A stretch of 64,000 nucleotides of DNA from Marinobacter bohaiensis (GTDB lineage: Bacteria; Pseudomonadota; Gammaproteobacteria; Pseudomonadales; Oleiphilaceae), in assembly GCF_003258515.1 (NCBI RefSeq), contig NZ_QGEH01000001.1, positions 1,240,001 through 1,304,000 of the forward strand, written 5' to 3'. This document shows, piece after piece, positions 44,766 to 53,328 of the stretch. Under the pieces are notes generated by a model. The model was given only the letters and a program-made list of their open reading frames with translations. It was not told where the DNA came from and did not search any database. A program made the translations under genes and the position numbers. Within the stretch, counting starts at the first letter, position 1. Each line of letters begins with the position of its first letter.

Positions 44766-45854
44766 TCAGCGTCCGCGGTAAACGCGCGGTACTCGGGCGG
44801 TGACACCGGTGAACAGGTGATAGGCGATGGTATCGCAGCATTCGGCCACCTCGTTGGCGGACAGGCGCTTGCCCCAGAGTTCCACCTCGCTGTCGATCCG
44901 CGCGTTGGGAAGGTCAGTGAGGTCCACGGTCAACATGTCCATGGACACCCGGCCGACCAGCGGGGCACGCTGACCGTCGACCAGAACCGGCGTGCCCTCC
45001 ACCGCCTGACGCGGGTAGCCGTCGGCGTAGCCCATGGCGACCGTGCCGATGCGGCGGCGATCCCGGGCGACGAAGCGGCCGCCGTAGCCGACCTGCTCGC
45101 CGGGCTCGACCCAGCGCATGGCGATGATCTTGCTCTTCAGGGTCATGGCCGCCTGCAGCTGTTGGCTGTGATCGTTCTCCACCGCCAGCGGCGAGGCGCC
45201 ATAGAGCATGATGCCAGGCCGCTGCCAGTCCAGCCGGGCCTGATCGTGGTCCAGCAGGCCGGCCGAATTGGCGACGCTGGTTTCGATGCCCGGCGCACGC
45301 AACGCCGGCGGCAACCGTTCGATCTGGTCCGCCACGGACACGCGGTCCGCCACCGCCTGATCCGCGTTGGCCAGGTGCGTCATCACCACCACGCGCTCGA
45401 CCTGGGGCAGGCCGCTCAGCCGCTGGTAGGCCGCCACCGCTTCCGCGCCGCTGAAACCCAGCCGGTGCATCCCCGTGTCCACCTTCAGCCACACGGTAAT
45501 GGGGCGGGGCAGGTCAGCCCGGGCAATCTGGTCGATCTGGGCGGTATCGTGCACCGCGCTCCAATAGCCTTCGCGGGCGATCTCGTCCAGCTCCGATTCC
45601 TCGAAGAACCCTTCCAGCAGCAGAACCGGATGCGGCAGCCCCGCATGGCGCAACGTTCTGGCTTCCTCGATGGAGGCGACGGCAAACGCTTCGGCCTCGC
45701 CCGCCAGGCTGCGGGCCACGCGCACCGCGCCGTGGCCGTAGGCGTCTGCCTTCACCACGGCCAGCGCTTTACCCTGCGGGGCCAGCGTGGTGGCCAGGCG
45801 GAAGTTGGCGCGGATACTGTCCAGATCGATGTCGGCAACGGCGGGTCGGGCCAT
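44766..45854 (-). CDS. dadX: Alanine racemase, catabolic (DadX type)
   Basis: 362 residues, a fold-type III PLP enzyme. The PLP lysine is K35 in AVVKADAYGHGA, and the second catalytic base Tyr is in the GYGGRFVARDR region near residue 255. It interconverts L- and D-alanine. It lies 28 bases after dadA, and this pairing indicates the catabolic racemase that feeds L-alanine into the D-amino acid dehydrogenase rather than the biosynthetic Alr. Confidence 0.93.
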   Translation of the reverse strand: MARPAVADIDLDSIRANFRLATTLAPQGKALAVVKADAYGHGAVRVARSLAGEAEAFAVASIEEARTLRHAGLPHPVLLLEGFFEESELDEIAREGYWSAVHDTAQIDQIARADLPRPITVWLKVDTGMHRLGFSGAEAVAAYQRLSGLPQVERVVVMTHLANADQAVADRVSVADQIERLPPALRAPGIETSVANSAGLLDHDQARLDWQRPGIMLYGASPLAVENDHSQQLQAAMTLKSKIIAMRWVEPGEQVGYGGRFVARDRRRIGTVAMGYADGYPRQAVEGTPVLVDGQRAPLVGRVSMDMLTVDLTDLPNARIDSEVELWGKRLSANEVAECCDTIAYHLFTGVTARVPRVYRGR

Positions 45855-45882
45855 GGGATTCCTCGTGCGATGGCGGTTGGCG

Positions 45883-47142
45883 TCAGTGGAGGTAGCGCTG
45901 GATGGACAGGCCGTCGGTGTCGATGTCCGGGCGGCGCCCGTTGATGACGTCGGTGACGAGACGCGCGGAGCCCTGGGACATGGTCCAGCCCAGCGTGCCG
46001 TGCCCGGTGTTCATGTAGAGATTGCGGATCGGGGTCTGGCCCACCACCGGCACGCTGTCCGGCGTCATGGGGCGCAGCCCGCACCAGAAGGACGCGTTGT
46101 CCAGGTCGCCGGCGCCGGGGAACAGGTCGTTCACCACGAACGCGGTCGGCTTGCGGCGCTTCGCCTGCAGGCTCAGGTCGAAGTCGGCGATCTCGGCGGT
46201 GCCGCCCACGCGGATGCGGTCGTCGAAGCGGGTGACGGCCACCTTGAAGGACTCGTCCATCACCGTCGATTGCGGCGCCCTGTTGGCGTCCAGCAGCGGC
46301 AGGGTGAGGGAATAGCCCTTGATGGGGTAGATCGGCAGCCGGAAGCCCAGGGGATGGAGCAGCAGCGGTGAGTAGCTGCCCAGGGCCATCACGTAGGCGT
46401 CCGCCTCAATCCGCCCCCGCGACGTGCGGATACCGGTGAGGGTGTCGCCGGATCGCTCCAGGCCGTCAATGGTGGTGCCCAGTAGGAACTCGACGCCGGC
46501 GTCGGCGCAGTGACGGGCCAGCCCCTTGGTAAACCGGTTGCAGTCACCGGTGCCGTCCTGGGGAAAACGCAGGCCGCCGACGAACTTATCCGCCACGTTG
46601 GCCAGGGCCGGTTCGTGCCGGATGCAGCCGGCGTGGTCGATGACCTCGTGGGTGACGCCGCATGCCCGAAGCGACGCCAGGTCGGCGCCGATGCTGTCCA
46701 TTTTCTGCTGCTCGCGGAACAGCTCGATGGTGCCCTGGCTGCGGTGGTCGAAATCCAGAGCCACCCGACGGGTCAGGTCGTCCAGGCAGGTGCGGCTGTA
46801 CTCCGAGATGCGCAGCATACGCTGTTTGTTGATCCGATAAGCCTTTTCCGAGCACTGGCCCAGCATCTGGAAGAGCCACTGGGCGGTGCGCCCGTTCATC
46901 GCGCTGGGGCTTACCAGGATCGGCGCCATGTCCTGCATCATCCACTTCAGTGCCTTGAAGGGAACGCCCGGAGCGGCCCAGGGGCTCGTATAGCCGAACG
47001 ACAGCATGCCGGCGTTGCCGAAGCTGGTTTCGTCCGCGACCGCCTCGCGCCGCTCGATGACCGTGACCTCATGCCCCGAATTGGCGAGATACCAGGCGCT
47101 GGATACGCCCGCCACACCGCCACCCAAAACCGCAATCTTCAT
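45883..47142 (-). CDS. dadA: D-amino acid dehydrogenase small subunit
   Basis: 419 residues. The N-terminal FAD motif (KIAVLGGGVAGVSSAWYLA) and the DadA block ETSFGNAGMLSFGYTSPWAAPGVP are clear, and the C-terminal end has the GHGTLGWTMSQGSARLVTD region. It oxidises D-alanine and other D-amino acids to keto acids at the inner membrane, passing electrons to quinones. The start is the ATG at 47142; the longer frame is not similar to the family. The 301 bases upstream hold its promoter, with an AT-rich tract at 47228-47300, and the ridA terminator. Confidence 0.93.
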   Translation of the reverse strand: MKIAVLGGGVAGVSSAWYLANSGHEVTVIERREAVADETSFGNAGMLSFGYTSPWAAPGVPFKALKWMMQDMAPILVSPSAMNGRTAQWLFQMLGQCSEKAYRINKQRMLRISEYSRTCLDDLTRRVALDFDHRSQGTIELFREQQKMDSIGADLASLRACGVTHEVIDHAGCIRHEPALANVADKFVGGLRFPQDGTGDCNRFTKGLARHCADAGVEFLLGTTIDGLERSGDTLTGIRTSRGRIEADAYVMALGSYSPLLLHPLGFRLPIYPIKGYSLTLPLLDANRAPQSTVMDESFKVAVTRFDDRIRVGGTAEIADFDLSLQAKRRKPTAFVVNDLFPGAGDLDNASFWCGLRPMTPDSVPVVGQTPIRNLYMNTGHGTLGWTMSQGSARLVTDVINGRRPDIDTDGLSIQRYLH

Positions 47143-47393
47143 GCTGCGTGAACCCCCAGTTTCCAGGACAGCCGCTCCGGGGCCGTCGTGTCTTTGGGAA
47201 AATTCTAATGCAAGCCGTGGATGAAAATGCTTCAAAAAAAGAGTTTTTGCAGATGATATAGCTGCGTTTTTCTATTTTTGAAGTTATAAAACCTGAATGT
47301 TTCCTGGCGCTTGCTGATGAAGGGGTGGCGGGCAGGCGCGGGCGTGAGAGGCGCGACGTAAAAGGGGAATCAGGCGTAGGGTGCCCTTGGAGG

Positions 47394-47429
47394 AAAAAAC
47401 ACGACCGCACGCCCGGGACAGGCGTGCGG
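47394..47429 (-). terminator. Rho-independent terminator of the RidA gene
   Basis: CCGCACGCC (47405-47413) and GGCGTGCGG (47421-47429) form a perfect 9-bp stem with a 7-base loop, 15 bases after the ridA-type stop. On the minus strand a run of six T follows (47394-47399). It separates ridA from dadAX, so dadA must have its own promoter. Confidence 0.82.
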
Positions 47430-47443
47430 ACGGTACTCAAACG

Positions 47444-47800
47444 TCAGGCGTTTTCGGCGGCGACGACCGACATCTCGACCAGGATGGGCGGACGCGCCAT
47501 TCGCGCCTCGACGCAGGCGCGGGCGGGTTTGGGCCGTTCGGCGAACCAGTTGTCCCAGACCTCGTTCATGGCGGCAAAGTCCTTCATGTCGCGCACGTAA
47601 ATGGTCACCGACAGCATCCGGTCCACGCCGCTGCCAGCTTCCTCCAGCAGGCCCTTGATCTTCTCCAGGCAGCGTTCGGTCTGCTCCGCGATATCCCAGT
47701 TCTCATCGCCGGCGGTCTGGCCACACAGATAGATCACGCCCTGATGCTTGACGATGCGGCTCATCCGCTCGGTGGAGTGAAGGCGTTCGATCTCGGACAT
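47444..47800 (-). CDS. RidA family protein (enamine/imine deaminase)
   Basis: 118 residues of the YjgF/YER057c/UK114 family. The [13 protein letters not shown] strand, the [26 protein letters not shown] middle and the [19 protein letters not shown] end with its conserved Arg are diagnostic of the RidA branch. RidA hydrolyses reactive 2-aminoacrylate-type enamines made by PLP enzymes, which fits its position beside dadA and dadX. GGAGCC lies before the ATG. Confidence 0.9.
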   Translation of the reverse strand: MSEIERLHSTERMSRIVKHQGVIYLCGQTAGDENWDIAEQTERCLEKIKGLLEEAGSGVDRMLSVTIYVRDMKDFAAMNEVWDNWFAERPKPARACVEARMARPPILVEMSVVAAENA

Positions 47801-48015
47801 GAATAGGCTCCTCGTAGTCGGTCATTGGGGCGGTCGGCGAAAGCGGGCGGCCTCGGCAACCGTGTCGTCCGGTGCATTGTAGTACAGGCCTGACATGGAA
47901 ATTTCGTGTATATGCGTCGGTTCCAGCAGATCCAGCTGTGATCGCTTGCTATGCCAGTGCATCGCCCTGATCATGTTGTCGATAATGGGGATAATACAGA
48001 CGAGGGGGCCGAATC

Positions 48016-48522
48016 GTGCCAAGAACCGCTGCAAGAGAGACCGGAAGCCGGAAACGCACTCTGGACCGGCTGGATCGCCGCATCCTGGCCGCGCTCCAGG
48101 ACGACGGCCGGCTCAGTTACGTCGAGCTGGCGGAGCGGGTCGGGCTCAGTTCCACACCCTGCATTGAGCGGGTCCGGCGCCTGGAGAAAGACGGTTACAT
48201 CGAGGGCTACCACGCCCGGCTGAATCCGGACCTGCTGGGCTTTTCCATGCTCGTGTTCGTGGAGATTTCCCTGTCCTACCAGTCCCGGGATGCCTTCGAG
48301 AAGTTCAACGAAGCGGTGGAGAACCTGCCGTTCATGCTCGAGTGCCACCTGGTGTCGGGTGATGCCGACTACCTGATCAAGGCCCGTATCAGTGACATGT
48401 CCGAATACCGGGCGCTGCTGGGCGACATGCTACTGGTGCTGCCCGGGGTCAAGAATTCCAAGAGTTACATCGTTATGGAAGAGGTCCGTGAGTCGATGCG
48501 CCTGCCGGTGGACACCGCCTGA
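48016..48522 (+). CDS. Lrp-family regulator of the dad region
   Basis: 168 residues starting at GTG 48016. Helix-turn-helix at about 18-62 (YVELAERVGLSSTPCIERVRRLE) and an AsnC/RAM domain with VFVEISLSY, SGDADYLIK and the LPGVKNSKSYIVMEEV ending, close to true Lrp of gammaproteobacteria. It is divergent from ridA across 215 bases. In E. coli and Pseudomonas, Lrp or an Lrp homologue (DadR) controls dadAX with alanine as signal, so this is probably that regulator. Confidence 0.9.
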   Translation: MPRTAARETGSRKRTLDRLDRRILAALQDDGRLSYVELAERVGLSSTPCIERVRRLEKDGYIEGYHARLNPDLLGFSMLVFVEISLSYQSRDAFEKFNEAVENLPFMLECHLVSGDADYLIKARISDMSEYRALLGDMLLVLPGVKNSKSYIVMEEVRESMRLPVDTA

Positions 48523-48541
48523 CGGCGCTAAATCGACTTCG

Positions 48542-49459
48542 TCAGGCGCCGGGCGTTCCGGCGGCACAGCGGCCCAGTCCCGGCAATCCCAGCACCCACT
48601 CGCGAACGACGGTAATGGTCGGATCGTGGCGCCGCGCCTCCGGGTAAACCAGTTGGAAAGGTTCCCCTTGCAGCGCCGGGCCGAAAGGCTCCACCAGTTG
48701 CCCGTTGGCCAGTTCGTCCGCGATCAGCGTGCGGCTCATCAGGGCGATGCCCTGGCCGCCGACCGCGGCGGGGATGGTGTGGGTTTCGTCGGAGAACACC
48801 AGCCCAGCGCTGACGTCCAGACCGGGTACGCCGGCTTCAGCCTGCCAGGTGCGCCAGTCTAGTGGCAGGCTGCGGGACGTCTGGGGCTCGAAGTGGATCA
48901 GCGTATGCCGGGGCAGGTCGGCCGGGTCGGTGAGGCCGAGCGATGGGCTGCAGGCGGGGACAAACGTGTTGTCGAACAGCTTTTCCGCCACCAGCCCCGG
49001 CCATGGGCCCGTGCCGTAGCGGATGGCCAGGTCCGCCGTCACGCCGTCCAGCGGCGTCAGGTCGTGGGTGGCGTGGACGCGAAGGTCGATGCGGGGCCGG
49101 ATGTCCTTGAGCTGGCAGACCCAGGGCAATAGCCAGCGCACCGCGATGGCGGGCGTGGTTGAAATCGTCACGGCGCGACGCTCCGGAGGCGCCTGCAGCC
49201 GTTGCACCGCATCGGCCATGGTGTCGAAGGCATCGGTCAACGACGTCAGCAGTTCCCGCCCCTGAGCGGTGAGCAGCAGTTGCCGCGGTTTGCGCACGAA
49301 CAGAGATACCCCGAGCGTGTCTTCAAGCTGCCGGATCTGGTGGCTGACGGCGGTGGGCGTCACCGACAGCTCCTGAGCCGCCTGCTTGGCGCTCAGGTGG
49401 CGGGCGGCGGCCTCGAAGGCACGGAGGGCGGATAGCGAGGGCAGTCGGCGCGTTCTCAT
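48542..49459 (-). CDS. LysR-family regulator, GcvA-like
   Basis: 305 residues. The N-terminus LPSLSALRAFEAAARHLSAKQAAQ and SVTPTAVSHQIRQLEDTLGV are characteristic of the GcvA/AmpR-like LysR branch. The effector domain follows from about residue 95. It ends convergently with the Lrp gene (19 bases between) and is divergent from azoR, its likely target; the region between holds tandem repeats. Confidence 0.9.
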   Translation of the reverse strand: MRTRRLPSLSALRAFEAAARHLSAKQAAQELSVTPTAVSHQIRQLEDTLGVSLFVRKPRQLLLTAQGRELLTSLTDAFDTMADAVQRLQAPPERRAVTISTTPAIAVRWLLPWVCQLKDIRPRIDLRVHATHDLTPLDGVTADLAIRYGTGPWPGLVAEKLFDNTFVPACSPSLGLTDPADLPRHTLIHFEPQTSRSLPLDWRTWQAEAGVPGLDVSAGLVFSDETHTIPAAVGGQGIALMSRTLIADELANGQLVEPFGPALQGEPFQLVYPEARRHDPTITVVREWVLGLPGLGRCAAGTPGA

Positions 49460-49556
49460 GGATGAGTTGAATTTTGTCGTGGCTGCAAATATTCATCGTT
49501 TGTCGGCTTTACCAGTATTTGGTCTCCTGAAGTTCCCTGTCAACGGCAGGTGAGTT

Positions 49557-49640
49557 CTTTTCATCTGGTTGAACGCTTTTCATCTGGTGAGCGCTTTTCA
49601 TCGGGTTGAGTGTTTTCAACCCGTTGCGTGGCTCTCACCC
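49557..49640. repeat. Tandem repeats and hairpin between LysR and azoR
   Basis: Three tandem 18-19 base units of the type CTTTTCATCTGGTTGAACG run from 49557 to 49612. They lead into an 8-bp perfect hairpin (CGGGTTGA at 49602-49609, TCAACCCG at 49616-49623), followed by two copies of CA(A/C)CCCGTTGCGT. The array fills the divergent region and lies 35-120 bases before azoR, so a repeated regulator-binding site is plausible. Confidence 0.6.
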
Positions 49641-49674
49641 CGTTGCGTTTCTTTGACATCAACAGGAGACCGTC

Positions 49675-50376
49675 ATGACCCGCATTCTGCATCTCGACGC
49701 CAGTGCCCGTCCCGGCCGTTCCGGCACCCACGAACATGGCTCCCACTCACGCCGCCTGACCCACCGTTTCGTGTCCCGGTGGCTCGCCGCCCGGCCGCAG
49801 GACGCCGTGACCTACCGTGATGTGGGCGCCGAGCCGCCGACGCCGGTGTCCGGCGAATGGATCGAGGCCGCCTTTGCCTCACCGGAAAAATACCAGCCCT
49901 GGATGGACGATGTGCTGGCGGAAAGCGATGCCCTGATCGACGAAGTGATCGGTGCGGACGTTCTGGTGCTTGGCGTGCCACTGTACAACTTCAGCATGCC
50001 CTCGGCCTTCAAGGCGTGGATCGACAACATCGTAAGAGTGAGGCGCACCGTCGATTTTGACCCGGATAACCACGACGAGCCCTTCACCCCGCTGCTGGCC
50101 GACAGGCCGCGCAAGGTCATCCTGCTTTCGTCCCGTGGTGGCCACCAGCAGGATCCGGGCGGTCGGTTCGCCCACATGAACCATCTGGAAAGCAGCGTGC
50201 GCACGGCGCTTGATTTCATCGGGCTGACCGACGTGCAGAACACCGCCATCGAGTATCAGGAAGCCGGCGGCGAGTTGCTGGCAGCGTCCATCCGGGCGGC
50301 GGAGGACTGGGTCGACGCACGGGTGCGGGAACTGCTGCGCGACCACGCGCCGGCCACCGCCGATGCCACGGCGTAG
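49675..50376 (+). CDS. azoR: FMN-dependent NADH azoreductase
   Basis: 233 residues of the flavodoxin-like AzoR family. The start MTRILHLDASARPGRSG forms the phosphate loop for FMN, VLGVPLYNFSMPSAFKAWID is the dimer/flavin region, and SSRGG is the second flavin loop. The enzyme reduces quinones and azo compounds with NAD(P)H. It has a charged C-terminal extension compared with the usual 200 residues. The divergent LysR gene probably regulates it in response to quinones or electrophiles. Confidence 0.9.
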   Translation: MTRILHLDASARPGRSGTHEHGSHSRRLTHRFVSRWLAARPQDAVTYRDVGAEPPTPVSGEWIEAAFASPEKYQPWMDDVLAESDALIDEVIGADVLVLGVPLYNFSMPSAFKAWIDNIVRVRRTVDFDPDNHDEPFTPLLADRPRKVILLSSRGGHQQDPGGRFAHMNHLESSVRTALDFIGLTDVQNTAIEYQEAGGELLAASIRAAEDWVDARVRELLRDHAPATADATA

Positions 50377-50379
50377 GGC

Positions 50380-51414
50380 TCAGGCGGCGCCGTCGGCCAG
50401 CGGGTCGGCGGCGGAATCCTGCATCGGGAACGCGCGCGTTTCGCCGTGCTGCATGATCCGGAAATCCGCCTCGGCGACGCCCTGGTCCGCCAGGGCCTGG
50501 TGCAGGCGCCGGGGCGGTTCATCCATGGGCTCGTCGGTCAGCACGAAAGTGCCCCAGTGCATGGCCACCGACTGACGCGCGCCGATGTCCCGGTGAATGC
50601 GAACCGCCTCTTCGGGATCGACGTGGACCGGCGACATGAACCAGCGCGGGTCGTAGGCGCCGATGGGTAGCAGGGCCAGATCGATGGGCGCGAACAGTTC
50701 GCCAATCTGTTGGAAAACCGTGCCGTAGCCGGTATCACCGCCGAAATAGAGACGATAGCCGTCGATCTCCAGCAGCCAGCTGCCCCAGAGGGTGGTGTTG
50801 CCGTCCCGCGCGCCGCGGCCACTGAAATGCTGGGTGGGCAGGAAGAACACCTCTTCGCTGGCGGAAAGCGCCTGCGACTGCCACCAGCCCAGCTCCACAA
50901 GGTTGCGGATGCCACGCTTCTCGAACCAGCGCCGCAGCCCCTGAGGAATGCAGAAGCACAGATCGTCGCCGAAGCGCCGGTGCAGGCGGCGCACCGTGGC
51001 CTCGTCCAGGTGATCGTAGTGGTTGTGGGAGATCAGCACGCGGTGGATCGTTGGCATCTGCTCCACGCTCAGCGCTGGCGGCGTATAGCGCCTGGGGCCG
51101 ACGAAGGCAAACGGGCTGGCCCGGTCCGACAGCACCGGATCGGTCAGCACATTGAGCCCTTCATACTGGAACAGGAAGGAAGCGTGGCCCAGCCAGGTCA
51201 GTTGGGGCTGGGCCGGTGGGTGCGCGAGCTTGCCGGCGTCCGGCGACAACAGGGTGTAGCGACGCCCCTTGGGGAACCGGCGCCCCGGTGCCAGCTGCCA
51301 GCGCAGGAAGTCTCCCAGGCCGTGCGCCACGGTGGGTTCCAGGTTGCGGAACCGCCCGCCGGAACGGGGCTGGCTTTCGGCCAGCCGGGCCAGGTGCTGT
51401 CGATCAACGGTCAT
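50380..51414 (-). CDS. MBL-fold hydrolase, NAPE-PLD/UlaG-like
   Basis: 344 residues. The metallo-beta-lactamase signature SHNHYDHLD provides zinc ligands, and further ligands are the FGGDTGYG Asp and the AMHWGTF His. An early WLGHASFLFQ strand puts it in the branch that includes N-acyl phosphatidylethanolamine phospholipase D and similar proteins. Membrane anchoring is not evident. The ATG at 51414 follows AAAGGAGA. It converges with azoR with only three bases between the stops. Confidence 0.85.
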   Translation of the reverse strand: MTVDRQHLARLAESQPRSGGRFRNLEPTVAHGLGDFLRWQLAPGRRFPKGRRYTLLSPDAGKLAHPPAQPQLTWLGHASFLFQYEGLNVLTDPVLSDRASPFAFVGPRRYTPPALSVEQMPTIHRVLISHNHYDHLDEATVRRLHRRFGDDLCFCIPQGLRRWFEKRGIRNLVELGWWQSQALSASEEVFFLPTQHFSGRGARDGNTTLWGSWLLEIDGYRLYFGGDTGYGTVFQQIGELFAPIDLALLPIGAYDPRWFMSPVHVDPEEAVRIHRDIGARQSVAMHWGTFVLTDEPMDEPPRRLHQALADQGVAEADFRIMQHGETRAFPMQDSAADPLADGAA

Positions 51415-51495
51415 GCACGGTCTCCTTTGAGAACACCTGTGGTTGCCCTGGCGCAGCGGCGTCGGTCGTGCGTCGGCGCGTGGCAACATACGTGC

Positions 51496-51557
51496 GAACA
51501 GAACGAAGTGTATGAACAGAACAACGATTATGGATAGAACAAAGACTGCGAACAAAC
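51496..51557. repeat. Four phased GAACAGAAC-type repeats
   Basis: GAACAGAAC at 51496 and 51514, GATAGAAC at 51533 and GAACAAAC at 51550 are spaced 18, 19 and 17 bases apart in the 318-base divergent region between the MBL hydrolase and the kinase-methyltransferase gene. The even spacing suggests an operator array or relics of a tandem repeat. The rest of the 318 bases shows no gene. Confidence 0.5.
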
Positions 51558-51732
51558 CGCCCGGGATGCAACTTTGGCCGGTTCGCCGGACGGCTTCTAT
51601 ACTGATGTCGTGCCCGGCTCTGTGTCGTCATCGATGACCGGAGTCCGCCTTTCAACGTGCCATGCACCCGCGCAGTCGGGGCGAGCTTGATGCCGTCTCC
51701 CCGGAGGTCCATCTGGGAGTCACTGTGACGCC

Positions 51733-52983
51733 ATGGACAAACACCTGCACTGGACCGAGCTGACCGGCGGCGACCCTCCGTTCGCCCGCCGCGATATCGT
51801 TCCCTATCGAACCCAACCTCTCTACCGCAGCCGCTGGGGCCAGGCCCATGTCAGCCGGGGGCTTCTGGCCGGTCGCGACTGGGTGATCAAGGATGTCGCC
51901 GCCAACCGGATCACTAAATTCCTCTGGGGGCGCTGGCTGTTGTCCCGGGAACATCGCGCCATGCATCGGCTGACCGGGTTGCCGGGAATGCCCGCGGAGG
52001 CCTTCCGGCTGGACCGGGACGCCCTGTGCTATCGATTCGTGGCCGGGTCCACCCTGCGCCAGTACCGCGAGGACAAAGCGCCCCTGCCGCCGGATTTCTT
52101 CCCGCAGCTGGAGGCGGCGGTCGACCAGGTGCACGGTCGTGGCGTGGTGCACATGGACCTGGGAAACACCCGCAATATCCTGGTCAGCGACGACACCGGC
52201 GAACCCCGCCTGATCGATTTCGGCTCCTGCGTGTTTACCGAGCGACTGCCGTCCCGTCTGGCTGAACGACTGCAGCGGATTGACCGCAGCCGCGTCTACA
52301 AGAGCTGGGCGAAACTGGCTCCGGACTCGTTCGATGCCGGGCGTGCCGAATACCTGGCCTCGCATTACCACCGCCATCATCTCAAACCGAAACACTGGGG
52401 TAGTCGGATGATTCGATCAATGCGAGGTTTCTTCCACAACCCGACCCTGCGCCGGGGGTTCCGCAAGACCCGGTTGCCGCTGGGGATAGCGTTTCTGGCC
52501 CTGGTGATGAGCCAGATCAGCGCCGCCTGGTTCTGGCCGGGCGCCATGGTGGCCACGGTAGGTGCCCTGTTGCAGGCCTGGTGCTTCGCCTGCATCGATA
52601 CGCAGAAAACCCTGGCGGATCGCGGTCCATACAGTCTGGTGCGCAACCCGCAGTACCTGACCCGCTTCCTGCTGATTATCGGTGTGGTGCTGATGACCGG
52701 CAATCCGTGGCTACTGGGGCTGACCGCCGTGATCTATTACTTCTATGCGGTGACGCGGGTCGAGCGGGAAGAGGCGCTGTTGCCGGAGGTCTTCGGCGCC
52801 GCCTATCGCGACTACTGCCAACGAGTGCCGCGCTTCCTGCCGCGCCTGGCCAACCTCGACGGTGAGCGGTTGCGATACTGGAACCCACAGGCTTTCCGCA
52901 AGAACCACGGCGTCACCAACCTGGCGACCGTCGCACTGTGCCTGGTGCTGTTGTATGGGTGGGCGTTTCATGTGATGGGGTAA
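51733..52983 (+). CDS. Fusion of a RIO/Kdo-kinase-like domain and an isoprenylcysteine methyltransferase-like domain
   Basis: 416 residues. The N-terminal half (about 25-215) is a protein-kinase-like domain with the ATP lysine near K53, catalytic loop VHMDLGNTRNILV (H140, D142, N148) and metal-binding IDFG (D162). The C-terminal half (about 245-416) has four or five membrane helices and the ICMT/PEMT motifs RGPYSLVRNPQY (297-308) and a later EREEALLPEVFGAAYRDY. I know both domains as separate proteins. The frame has no break between them. A role in modifying a membrane lipid or polyprenyl compound is an inference. Confidence 0.8.
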   Translation: MDKHLHWTELTGGDPPFARRDIVPYRTQPLYRSRWGQAHVSRGLLAGRDWVIKDVAANRITKFLWGRWLLSREHRAMHRLTGLPGMPAEAFRLDRDALCYRFVAGSTLRQYREDKAPLPPDFFPQLEAAVDQVHGRGVVHMDLGNTRNILVSDDTGEPRLIDFGSCVFTERLPSRLAERLQRIDRSRVYKSWAKLAPDSFDAGRAEYLASHYHRHHLKPKHWGSRMIRSMRGFFHNPTLRRGFRKTRLPLGIAFLALVMSQISAAWFWPGAMVATVGALLQAWCFACIDTQKTLADRGPYSLVRNPQYLTRFLLIIGVVLMTGNPWLLGLTAVIYYFYAVTRVEREEALLPEVFGAAYRDYCQRVPRFLPRLANLDGERLRYWNPQAFRKNHGVTNLATVALCLVLLYGWAFHVMG

Positions 52984-53328
52984 CGCGGTTGACGGGGCAG
53001 ACCCGTGATTGGCGGCTCCAGCAAGGGGAGCGAGATCATTCGGGCAACCGGGCGTATCGCTCCTTTCTTGGGACCGTTCGGTCTCTGTTGACCCTGCGAC
53101 GGATTGACCCCGGCAGACGTGTGTCAGTTTCGATGGCTCCTGCCTTGGGTCGCATGACCGCCTACGCGACCTCCACTTCGCTGCGCTAAAGAATCGGGTG
53201 GAGCGCTTCCGATAGCGTCCCGGATTCAATTGACCTGCATTCATATCTCACATTAGTCTTGATGGCTACCTCTTCGATTTTTTTGAGGTTTTTGTTGTAT
53301 AACAAGTTGAGTTACAAGGTAAAATAAT
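52984..53328. other. Intergenic region before the CobW gene
   Basis: 345 bases without a recognised gene. The first 200 bases are GC-rich; the last 100 are AT-rich and hold the probable promoter and the TTGTTGTATAACAA operator candidate of the CobW gene. A short stem ACCTC/GAGGT (about 53268-53290) brackets a T-run and could mark a terminator or leader structure. Confidence 0.4.
53292..53305. promoter_or_regulatory. Operator candidate, copy 1
   Basis: TTGTTGTATAACAA, an imperfect palindrome 24 bases before the CobW start. Its arms TTGTT and AACAA equal those of the two sites before the hydrolase operon at 55190 and 55233, which suggests binding by the same GntR-family protein. Confidence 0.55.

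Noticed and set aside
47822-48034. 70-codon minus-strand open frame between ridA and the Lrp gene
   Set aside because: No ribosome-binding site and it overlaps the Lrp start; the region is better explained as a divergent promoter.
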